From an uncultured Kiloniellales bacterium (lineage in GTDB: Bacteria > Pseudomonadota > Alphaproteobacteria > Kiloniellales > JAKSDN01): DNA of 5,882 nucleotides. Numbering within the stretch: position 1 is the stretch's first letter; each line of letters starts with the position of its first letter. The stretch lies in NCBI GenBank assembly GCA_947259625.1, contig CAMYMY010000243.1, positions 1 to 5,882 of the forward strand, in the 5' to 3' direction. The notes below the pieces were generated by a model. That model was not told the origin of the DNA and ran no database searches. It saw only the letters and a program-made list of their open reading frames with translations. Shown piece by piece: positions 1 through 5,167 of the stretch. A program made the translations under genes and the position numbers.

Positions 1-16
1 TGCCCGAACCCACGCG

Positions 17-65
17 CCCTCACCCTCCCGCTACGCGGGCCCCTCCCTCTCCCGGTGGGCGAGGG
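17..65. repeat. GC-rich intergenic repeat with small hairpin
   Basis: This is a C-rich stretch of CCCTC/CCTCCC blocks with a perfect 5-bp hairpin, CCCGC (27-31) and GCGGG (35-39), around a 3-base loop. It ends in GAGGG (61-65), which can pair with CCCTC (17-21). The pattern resembles the short GC-rich intergenic repeats scattered through many high-GC proteobacterial genomes. That family resemblance is from memory. Only one copy is in the window, so repetitiveness cannot be shown here. No open reading frame of interest covers it. Confidence 0.35.
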
Positions 66-73
66 GTCTTCGC

Positions 74-201
74 CACCGAGACACAGAGTCCTCATCTTGC
101 GCGCGATGCGCGCGATCGCCGGTTTTTTCTTTGCGCTTTCTCTGTGTCTCGGTGCCTTGGTGGTGAACCCTGGTTCTCTGTGCCCTCTGTGCCTCTGTGG
201 T
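74..201. repeat. CTCTGTG-type repeat cluster with 15-bp inverted repeat
   Basis: CACCGAGACACAGAG (74-88) is repeated as its perfect reverse complement at 140-154, separated by 51 bases. The heptamer CTCTGTG occurs at 140, 176, 185 and 193, and as CACAGAG at 82-88. The spacer holds the palindrome GCGATCGC (112-119) and a T6 run (123-128). Together with the C-rich block before it, this fills the gene-free stretch ahead of the first gene. It looks like a non-coding intergenic repeat, because no coding frame is supported. The 15-bp arms could act as a weak transcription barrier or be the ends of a decayed miniature element. No target-site duplication or transposase was seen. Confidence 0.55.
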
Positions 202-406
202 AAAACCTGTTTGTTTTCATAGACTTACATCCGGAACCTTGACAAGAGTTATCGCTAACTCATTGAAATAATAGGGTTTTTTGCTGTGCATGGGCTCGTT
301 CCGATTTTTCGGCCCCGAAAGGCGCTTCAAGGAATCGCAAGACATTCGTGCGAGGTTCCGGCCGAGAGCGACCGGAGGCCGCGCACGAAGGATTCGAGGT
401 GACATG

Positions 407-1186
407 ATGACCGTGGCTCAACAAGGCATCGACACGGCGCTCCCGAACGACAGTCCGGTGGGGCAGGGGGAGCGGCTCTGGGGGCCCTGGGGCACGATCG
501 GGCTTTCGGCCCTGATCCTGTTCGTCTTCGTCCTGGTCCAGGTCTTCGTCGTGGTCGGTTTCCTGGCCCTGGGCGTGCTCTACGAGCCGAACTTCCAAAT
601 CGATGCCTTCCTCGACGGCATCGAATTCAACGGCCTGGTGCTTTCCGCCGCCACCGCGGCCACCTCGGTGCTGACCACGGCCCTGGTGCTGGGCCTGATC
701 CGGCTGCGCAAGGGGGCGACGGTCCGGGACTATCTCGGCCTCCATCCGGTCGATGCCGGGACCCTGTTCGTCTGGCTGGCGGCGGCGCTGGTCTTTGTCG
801 CGGCTTCGGACGGGCTCTCGATCCTCCTCGAACGCCCGGTCGTGCCCGAGTTCATGGTCCGGGTCTACGAGACGGCGGTGGTCCTGCCGCTGTTCTGGGC
901 CGTCATCGTGCTGCTGGGCCCGATCTTCGAGGAGGTGTTCTTCCGCGGCTTCCTGTTCGCGGGGCTGGCGCGCTCGCGGCTGGGCGGCGCGGGGACGGTC
1001 CTGGTGACGGCGCTGGCCTGGGCGGCGATCCATGTGCAGTACGATTTCTACGGGATCGCGACGGTCTTCGCGGTCGGCCTGCTGCTGGGCTGGGCGCGGC
1101 TCAGGACCGGGTCACTCGCCCTGACCATCGCCCTGCACGCGGCCTTCAACCTCGTCGCGATGCTGGAGCTCGTGCTGCTCGTGTGA
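407..1186 (+). CDS. CPBP family intramembrane metalloprotease
   Basis: This is a predicted inner-membrane protease of the CPBP (CAAX protease/bacteriocin-processing, Rce1-like, PF02517) family, about 259 aa. The three conserved motifs are visible: EEVFFRG with the Glu pair at 175-176 and Arg 180; the His of the second motif at 209 (AWAAIHV); and HAAFN with His 244 and Asn 248. Hydrophobic segments lie near 30-58, 76-99, 118-134, 157-171, 190-228 and 236-257, as expected for a polytopic protein. The start is chosen at the second ATG of ATGATG (404/407), because GAGGT (396-400) gives better spacing to 407. The frame is open back to a TTG at 281, but those extra codons read like non-coding sequence. 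The substrate is unknown; relatives process prenylated proteins or peptides, or take part in bacteriocin immunity. The gene stands alone and converges on glnA. Confidence 0.88.
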   Translation: MTVAQQGIDTALPNDSPVGQGERLWGPWGTIGLSALILFVFVLVQVFVVVGFLALGVLYEPNFQIDAFLDGIEFNGLVLSAATAATSVLTTALVLGLIRLRKGATVRDYLGLHPVDAGTLFVWLAAALVFVAASDGLSILLERPVVPEFMVRVYETAVVLPLFWAVIVLLGPIFEEVFFRGFLFAGLARSRLGGAGTVLVTALAWAAIHVQYDFYGIATVFAVGLLLGWARLRTGSLALTIALHAAFNLVAMLELVLLV

Positions 1187-1206
1187 TCCGGGCGGCACGC
1201 CGAACG

Positions 1207-1238
1207 AAAAACGGGCCGCCCCGCGAAGGGCGGCCCGT
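1207..1238 (-). terminator. Rho-independent terminator of glnA
   Basis: A perfect 11-bp stem pairs ACGGGCCGCCC (1211-1221) with GGGCGGCCCGT (1228-1238) around a 6-base loop. On the minus strand it is followed by TTTT (complement of 1207-1210), which extends the T at the stem end. It lies 30 bases past the glnA stop, so it fits as the end of the glnBA transcript. On the plus strand no T-run follows, but the stem could still slow transcription arriving from the convergent protease gene. A second small hairpin, CCCGC/GCGGG (1245-1259), sits between this stem and the glnA stop. Confidence 0.85.
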
Positions 1239-1267
1239 CAGGTTCCCGCCTCCTGCGGGTCAGGCCA

Positions 1268-2677
1268 TCAGGCCGAATAGTACATCTGGAACTCGATCGG
1301 GTGCGGCGCCTGCTCGAAGGCCAGGATCTCCTCCCACTTGAGCTCGCAGTAGGCCTCGATCTGGTCCTTGTCGAAGACCTCGCCGGCCAGCAGGAACTCG
1401 TGGTCGGACTGCAGGGTCTCCACGGCCTGGCGCAGCGAGCCGCAGACCGTCGGGACGTCGTAGAGCTCCTCGGGCGGCAGATCGTAGAGGTTCTTGTCCA
1501 TGGGATCGCCCGGGTGGATCTTGTTGCGGATCCCGTCCAGGCCGGCCATCAGCATGGCCGAGAAGGCCAGGTAGGGGTTGGCGGTGGGGTCCGGGAAGCG
1601 CACCTCGACGCGCTTAGCGTTCGGGCTGGCGCCGTAGGGGATGCGGCAGGACGCCGAGCGGTTGCGCCCGGAGTAGGCGAGCAGCACCGGCGCCTCGAAG
1701 CCCGGCACGAGGCGCTTGTAGCTGTTGGTCGTGGGGTTCGTGAAGGCGTTGATCGCCCGGGCGTGCTTGATGATGCCGCCGATGTAGAACAGCGCGGTCT
1801 CGGACAGCCCGGCGTAGCTGTCGCCGGCGAAAAGCGGCTTGCTGTCCTTCCAGATCGACTGGTGGCAGTGCATGCCCGAGCCGTTGTCGCCGTAGACCGG
1901 CTTCGGCATGAAGGTCGCCGTCTTGCCGTAGGTGTGGGCGACGTTGTGGACCACGTACTTGTAGATCTGCATCTGGTCGGCGCTGGTCACCAGGGTATTG
2001 AACTTGAGCCCCAGCTCGTGCTGCGAGGGCGCGACCTCGTGGTGGTGCTTCTCCATGGTCAGGCCCATCTCGTCCATCACCGTGACCATCTCGGCGCGCA
2101 GGTCCATGGCGGAATCGACCGGCGGCACCGGGAAATAGCCGCCCTTGATCCCCGGGCGGTGGCCGATGTTGCCTTCCTCGAAAGATTCGCCGGACATGTA
2201 GGGGCCTTCCTCCGAGGCGAAGCGGAAGAAGCTGTGGTGCATGTCGTTGGCGAACTTCACGTCGTCGAACACGAAGAACTCGGCCTCGGGCCCGAAGACC
2301 GCGCTGTCGCCGACCCCCGAGGCCTGCATGAAGGCCTGGGCCTTGAGCGCGGTCGAGCGCGGGTCGCGGTTGTAGGGCTGGCCGGTCTCGGGCTCGATGA
2401 TGTCGCAGAACAGGATCAGCTGCGGCTGCGCGGCGAAGGGGTCCATGACCGCGGTCGAGAGGTCCGGCTTGAGGCGCATGTCGGACTCGTTGATCGCCTT
2501 CCAGCCGGCGATCGACGAGCCGTCGAACATCACCCCCTCCTCGAGCGCGTCCTCGTCGACGGCGCCGACGTACATCGCCAAGTGCTGCCACTTGCCGCGG
2601 GGGTCGGTGAAGCGGTAATCGACGTACTTGACGTCGTTCTCCTTGATTAGGTTCTGAATCGTGCTGACGTCGGACAT
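1268..2677 (-). CDS. glnA: glutamine synthetase type I (adenylylation-regulated)
   Basis: GlnA makes glutamine from glutamate, ammonia and ATP, the main ammonium-assimilation step, as a cytoplasmic dodecamer. The 469-aa length is the normal GSI length. Visible signatures, in order: the Asp loop FDGSSIAGW (51-59); metal-site GPEAEFF with Glu 131/133; HHHEVAPSQHE (211-221); the ATP-site segment NGSGMHCHQ (265-273); the flap Glu 328 in PGFEAP; SGRNRSASCRIP (336-347); and VEVRFPDPTANPY (357-369). Tyr 398 in KNLYDLPPEE matches the adenylylation tyrosine of the GSI-beta class, so GlnE-type control is expected. It is second in the operon, 111 bases after glnB, and ends at a strong terminator. The ribosome-binding site AAGGA (2691-2695) is rather far from the ATG, 13 bases. 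No defect is seen. Confidence 0.98.
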   Translation of the reverse strand: MSDVSTIQNLIKENDVKYVDYRFTDPRGKWQHLAMYVGAVDEDALEEGVMFDGSSIAGWKAINESDMRLKPDLSTAVMDPFAAQPQLILFCDIIEPETGQPYNRDPRSTALKAQAFMQASGVGDSAVFGPEAEFFVFDDVKFANDMHHSFFRFASEEGPYMSGESFEEGNIGHRPGIKGGYFPVPPVDSAMDLRAEMVTVMDEMGLTMEKHHHEVAPSQHELGLKFNTLVTSADQMQIYKYVVHNVAHTYGKTATFMPKPVYGDNGSGMHCHQSIWKDSKPLFAGDSYAGLSETALFYIGGIIKHARAINAFTNPTTNSYKRLVPGFEAPVLLAYSGRNRSASCRIPYGASPNAKRVEVRFPDPTANPYLAFSAMLMAGLDGIRNKIHPGDPMDKNLYDLPPEELYDVPTVCGSLRQAVETLQSDHEFLLAGEVFDKDQIEAYCELKWEEILAFEQAPHPIEFQMYYSA

Positions 2678-2731
2678 TGTTCTGTTCCCGTCCTTGCTGA
2701 TTTCTTGCGTCTTGATTGTCTTGCGGTTGTT

Positions 2732-2770
2732 CGGCCGACCTCCCGGCGCGGCTGCGCCCGGCGTCGGCCG
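2732..2770 (-). other. glnB-glnA intercistronic stem-loop
   Basis: CGGCCGAC (2732-2739) is the perfect reverse complement of GTCGGCCG (2763-2770). The sequence inside can extend the stem with CCGGCGC (2743-2749) against GCGCCCGG (2754-2761), with one bulged base. In the transcript it follows glnB by about 20 bases and precedes the glnA ATG by about 55. No T-run follows it, so it is not a standard terminator. It may be a processing or stabilising hairpin, or a partial attenuator setting the GlnB:GlnA ratio. The structure is visible in the sequence; the role is inferred. Confidence 0.5.
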
Positions 2771-2788
2771 CCGATTTGGGTGGCCGTC

Positions 2789-3127
2789 CTACACGGCGTC
2801 CGCGCCGCGTTCGCCGGTGCGTATGCGGATCGCCTCGTCCACGCTGGTGACGAAGATCTTGCCATCGCCGATGCGCCCGGTGTGCGCGGCCTGCTGGATG
2901 GCCTCGACGGCCCGTTCGACAAGGCTCTCCTCGATCACCACCTCGACCTTGACCTTGGGCAGGAAGTCGACGACATACTCCGCGCCGCGGTACAGCTCGG
3001 TATGGCCTTTCTGGCGGCCGAAGCCCTTGGCCTCGGTCACGGTGATGCCCTTGATGCCGACCTCGTGGAGGGCCTCCTTCACTTCGTCGAGCTTGAACGG
3101 CTTAATGATCGCCTCGATCTTCTTCAT
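2789..3127 (-). CDS. glnB: nitrogen regulatory protein P-II
   Basis: This 112-aa PII signalling protein forms a trimer that binds ATP/ADP and 2-oxoglutarate. Through target contacts it reports nitrogen status to NtrB/NtrC and the adenylyltransferase GlnE. The T-loop (about 37-55) contains RGAEY with Tyr 51, the site uridylylated by GlnD. The B-loop motif TGRIGDGKIF (83-92) and the C-terminal RIRTGE (101-106) complete the nucleotide site. GFGRQKGHTELYRG is typical of the family. The start is well supported: GAAGGA at 3133-3138 lies 5 bases before the ATG. Linkage to glnA makes GlnB more likely than GlnK, which is usually next to amtB. The gene is preceded by a sigma-54 promoter. Confidence 0.97.
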   Translation of the reverse strand: MKKIEAIIKPFKLDEVKEALHEVGIKGITVTEAKGFGRQKGHTELYRGAEYVVDFLPKVKVEVVIEESLVERAVEAIQQAAHTGRIGDGKIFVTSVDEAIRIRTGERGADAV

Positions 3128-3198
3128 GTCGGTCCTTCGTTCGCTTGTGCCAAAATGGGTGCGGCGACCGGCCGCTGTTTCATCGTTGGGTCTCCATG

Positions 3199-3214
3199 TG
3201 CACGTGGCGTGCCA
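3199..3214 (-). promoter_or_regulatory. sigma-54 (-24/-12) promoter of glnBA
   Basis: Read on the minus strand the sequence is TGGCACGCCACGTGCA. The RpoN consensus is TGGCACG-N4-TTGCW, so the spacing is exact, both the GG and GC elements are in place, and one base differs (T to G in the -12 element). The predicted transcription start is near 3189, leaving a 5' leader of about 60 bases before the glnB ATG. It is an expected control for glnBA in alphaproteobacteria. The -12 part lies within a near-palindrome, CCATGTGCACGTGG (3194-3207). Confidence 0.8.
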
Positions 3215-3301
3215 AGATCCGCAAATGCCGGGAAAAGCTTGATTTGGCGGGGCGGCAAGGGGGGTGGCAAGGGCGGACGGGGGTCGATGGCGCTGTCTTG
3301 C

Positions 3302-3338
3302 TGCCCAAATTATGAGCAGATTGCCGCTAGAACGGGCA
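3302..3338 (-). promoter_or_regulatory. tandem NtrC-like enhancer sites upstream of glnBA
   Basis: Two 17-bp dyads of the form TGC-N11-GCA lie at 3302-3318 (TGCCCAAATTATGAGCA) and 3322-3338 (TGCCGCTAGAACGGGCA). Their starts are exactly 20 bp apart, about two helical turns. The NtrC consensus is a 17-bp dyad with the same TGC...GCA ends (TGCACCA-N3-TGGTGCA), and the first site also keeps the inner C and G of each half. Their centres are about 121 and 141 bp upstream of the predicted sigma-54 start, a typical enhancer distance. Both lie between the aminotransferase stop and the promoter. Individual matches are imperfect. Spacing, position and pairing carry the argument. Confidence 0.45.
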
Positions 3339-3355
3339 GGGTTTGGCGTTGCCGG

Positions 3356-4528
3356 TCAGGTGCCGGACAGGAAGGCGCGGATCCGTTCGGCGGCCGCGCG
3401 GATATTGTCGGCGCTGTTGGCGTAGGAGATCCGCAGGAACCCCTCGCCGCAGAGGCCGAAGCTGGTGCCGGCCAAGGTCGCCACGCCGGCCTCCTCCAGC
3501 AGGGCGACCTCGAGGTCCTTGGCGCTGCGGCCGGTGCCGGTGATGTTCGGAAAGGCGTAGAAGGCGCCGCCGGGCGTGCCGCAGCGGAAGCCCGGGATGC
3601 GGTTCAGCTCCTCGACCACCACGCGGCGGCGCTGGTCGAAGGCGGCCACCATGTCGCGGACGGCGTCCTGCGGCCCGGCGAGCGCCGCGATGCCGGCCCA
3701 CTGGGCCGCTGCGTTGACGCAGGAATGCGAGTTGACCGCCAGGCGGGTCGCCCCGTCGAGCAGCGCCTCGGGCCAGACCCCGTAGCCCATCCGCCAGCCG
3801 GTCATGGCGTAGGTCTTGCTCCAGCCGTCGAGCAGGATCAGCCGGTCGGCGAGCGCCGGATAGTGCAGCAGGCTGGCGTGGACCTGATTGTCGTAGAGCA
3901 TCTGGCTGTAGATCTCGTCCGAGAGCACGGCGACTTGCGGGTGGTCCTCCAGGCCGGTTGCCAGGCGGTCTATCTCCTCGCGCGGTGTTACGCCGCCGGT
4001 CGGGTTGGCCGGGCTGTTGAGGATCACCAGGCGCGTGGCCGGCGTCAGGCGCGAAAGCACCGACTCGGCCGAGAAGGCGAAGCCCTGGTCCTCCTGGAGC
4101 GGGATCGGCACGGCCTTGGCGCCGGTGTAGTCGATCAGCGAGCGGTAGATCGGAAAGCCCGGGTCGGGATAGAGGATCTCCGCGCCCGGCTCGCCGAACA
4201 TCAGGACCGCGAAGAACATGGTCACCTTTCCCCCCGGCACCACCACGACGCGGCCGGGGTCGATCTCGACGTTCAGGCGCTTGGCGAGATCCGCCGTCAC
4301 GGCCTCGCGCAGGGGGGCGATCCCGCCGGCCGGGGTATAGCCGTGGTGGCCGTCCCTGAGGGCCTTGACGGCCGCCTCGACGATGTGCTCCGGGGTCTTG
4401 AAGTCGGGCTGGCCGATGCCGAGATTTATGATCGAACGGCCCGAGGCCTCGAGCTGGGTGGCGCGGGCCAGCACCGCGAAGGCGGTTTCGGTGCCGAGAC
4501 GGGCCATCGCGGCGGTGGTCTGCAACAT
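3356..4528 (-). CDS. pyridoxal phosphate-dependent aminotransferase (class I/II)
   Basis: This 390-aa fold-type I PLP enzyme belongs to the aspartate-aminotransferase superfamily. Visible landmarks: the N-terminal substrate-site segment INLGIGQPDF (34-43); GYTPAGG (63-69); the cofactor residues Asn 175 in NSPANPTGG and Asp 204/Tyr 207 in LSDEIY; the Schiff-base Lys 238 in GWSKTYAMTGWRMGY, with Arg 246 as phosphate-binding; and Arg 366 in FLRISYA for the substrate carboxylate. It should move amino groups between an amino acid, likely aspartate or glutamate, and a 2-oxo acid. The exact substrate cannot be read from the sequence, so no symbol is given. AAGGAGG (4538-4544) is 9 bases before the chosen ATG; a second Met at codon 8 is less well placed. 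It is co-directional with glnBA but 228 bases upstream of glnB, with a separate promoter between them, so it is probably not in the nitrogen operon. Confidence 0.93.
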   Translation of the reverse strand: MLQTTAAMARLGTETAFAVLARATQLEASGRSIINLGIGQPDFKTPEHIVEAAVKALRDGHHGYTPAGGIAPLREAVTADLAKRLNVEIDPGRVVVVPGGKVTMFFAVLMFGEPGAEILYPDPGFPIYRSLIDYTGAKAVPIPLQEDQGFAFSAESVLSRLTPATRLVILNSPANPTGGVTPREEIDRLATGLEDHPQVAVLSDEIYSQMLYDNQVHASLLHYPALADRLILLDGWSKTYAMTGWRMGYGVWPEALLDGATRLAVNSHSCVNAAAQWAGIAALAGPQDAVRDMVAAFDQRRRVVVEELNRIPGFRCGTPGGAFYAFPNITGTGRSAKDLEVALLEEAGVATLAGTSFGLCGEGFLRISYANSADNIRAAAERIRAFLSGT

Positions 4529-4641
4529 GTCGCCGGGCCTCCTTGCCCCTGGCGCCGTGGCGCCGTGGCGGCGGTATCGGGTCGCAGACTACGCCCGCCC
4601 CGCGGCGTCGGGCAAGACTGGTTGCAGGACAGGCAGCGCGC

Positions 4642-4669
4642 TTGACGTTGCCCGACACGAGCGTATAAA
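4642..4669 (+). promoter_or_regulatory. sigma-70 promoter of the tRNA-His gene
   Basis: TTGACG (4642-4647) and TATAAA (4664-4669) are separated by 16 bases, each one base from consensus. The predicted start near 4676 gives a leader of about 50 bases before the tRNA. The spacer contains TTGCCCGAC (4648-4656), whose perfect reverse complement GTCGGGCAA lies at 4607-4615. Confidence 0.72.
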
Positions 4670-4725
4670 CCCTCGAACGGCGGACGAGGATCGGCGCGGC
4701 GGCCGGTGCTCGCGCGATATCCGGT

Positions 4726-4803
4726 GGTGGCTGTAGCTCAGTTGGTTAGAGCGCCTGGTTGTGGTCCAGGAGGCCGTGGGTTCAAGTCCCATCAGCCACC
4801 CCA
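4726..4803 (+). tRNA. tRNA-His (anticodon GUG), CCA encoded
   Basis: A full cloverleaf can be drawn. The acceptor GTGGCTG (4727-4733) pairs with CAGCCAC (4793-4799). The extra G-1 at 4726, diagnostic of tRNA-His, stands opposite discriminator C 4800. The D-stem is GCTC/GAGC (4736-4739 and 4749-4752). The anticodon stem CCTGG/CCAGG flanks loop TTGTGGT, with anticodon GTG at 4761-4763. The variable loop is AGGCC. The T-arm is GTGGG-TTCAAGT-CCCAT (4776-4792). CCA (4801-4803) is encoded. It decodes CAC and CAU. No second copy of the 3' end, as would mark an integrated element, occurs in this window. Confidence 0.98.
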
Positions 4804-4917
4804 ATTCACCTCGCATCCACAGTATCTTACGGTAAGCCTCCCGGGTCTTGTCAGGCCTGCGCGGTGCTGCGTGCGGAGGGCGGCCGGCAAGGCGTACGGT
4901 ACCGCGGTGTGCAGGTG

Positions 4918-4976
4918 CAGCAGGTTGGGTCAACTGCGGCCGACTTGGGTTTCGGTGGACCGAAAGAAACCTGCTG
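4918..4976. other. nested inverted-repeat structure in the gene-free stretch after tRNA-His
   Basis: The stretch 4804-5167 carries no supportable gene. Its GC-rich first part holds an outer 9-bp inverted repeat, CAGCAGGTT (4918-4926) with AACCTGCTG (4968-4976). Inside it is TTTCGGT-GG-ACCGAAA (4950-4965), with 7-bp arms. A competing 7-bp pairing, CAACTGC (4931-4937) with GCAGTTG (4994-5000), overlaps both. Just upstream are the overlapping palindromes CGGTACCG (4897-4904) and ACCGCGGT (4901-4908). This could be a structured non-coding RNA, a leader, or operator sites. No T-run follows, so it is not a classic terminator. No known RNA family was recognised. Confidence 0.35.
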
Positions 4977-5030
4977 GTCTGCAGAACTGGACGGCAGTTG
5001 TGATCCCGGGATGACACATGCCATTTATAG

Positions 5031-5064
5031 TTAACATACGTTAAATAATATTAATTATCGTTAA
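5031..5064. promoter_or_regulatory. four TTAA motifs phased at exactly 10 bp (CtrA-like array)
   Basis: TTAA begins at 5031, 5041, 5051 and 5061, so each copy is followed by six bases and the period is one helical turn. A further TTAA at 5141 keeps the phase (80 bp later), while one at 5132 does not. TTAAC-ATAC-GTTAA (5031-5044) is a small dyad, and TTAACCAT occurs at 5061-5068. The alphaproteobacterial regulator CtrA binds TTAA-N7-TTAA and controls pilin genes in Caulobacter. The spacing here is N6, so the match is close but not exact. The segment 5021-5070 has only 11 G/C in 50 bases, in sharp contrast with its surroundings. It lies about 105 bases upstream of the pilin-like ATG. Confidence 0.4.
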
Positions 5065-5077
5065 CCATGAACTCTTG

Positions 5078-5093
5078 TGTTTCACGTGAAACG
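5078..5093. promoter_or_regulatory. parS-like ParB binding site
   Basis: TGTTTCACGTGAAACG contains the perfect 14-bp palindrome GTTTCACGTGAAAC (5079-5092). It matches the widely conserved chromosomal parS consensus TGTTTCACGTGAAACA at 15 of 16 positions. ParB bound at such sites spreads along DNA and, with ParA and SMC, organises and segregates the replication-origin region. It lies in non-coding AT-rich DNA, as parS sites often but not always do. No parA or parB gene is in the window. If functional, it suggests that this locus is within the origin-proximal part of the chromosome. Confidence 0.7.
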
Positions 5094-5167
5094 TCTTATT
5101 GTGGATAGAAGTATTGTATGTTTATGTTTTGTTAACGTAATTAATTTCTCGCAGTCGGGAGGCGACA

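Noticed and set aside
239..244. Perfect TTGACA as a -35 element upstream of the protease gene
   Set aside because: No acceptable -10 hexamer is found 16-18 bases downstream (ATTGAA or CATTGA only), so a promoter is not claimed.
281..406. N-terminal extension of the protease from TTG 281
   Set aside because: The 42 extra codons resemble no family sequence, there is no ribosome-binding site at 281, and GAGGT sits directly ahead of ATG 404/407.
1301..2650. Long plus-strand open frame (449 codons) opposite glnA
   Set aside because: It lies wholly antisense to an unambiguous glnA and its composition is that of a GC-rich shadow frame.
3142..3157. Second TGGCAC on the minus strand as another sigma-54 promoter
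   Set aside because: No GC element lies at the required distance downstream, and it would leave almost no leader before glnB.
3309..3314. CATAAT on the minus strand as a sigma-70 -10 for glnB
   Set aside because: No recognisable -35 exists at 16-18 bases; the bases are better explained as the centre of the NtrC-like dyad.
2705..4645. 646-codon plus-strand open frame across glnB and the aminotransferase
   Set aside because: It spans two genes with clear family motifs on the other strand plus the intergenic promoter; it is a shadow of high GC content.
4781..4803. tRNA-His 3' end as an integration (att) site of a mobile element
   Set aside because: No duplicated 3' end, integrase or element-like gene is in the window.
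4706..5034. Plus-strand open frames running through tRNA-His
   Set aside because: They overlap a well-formed tRNA and have no family signature.
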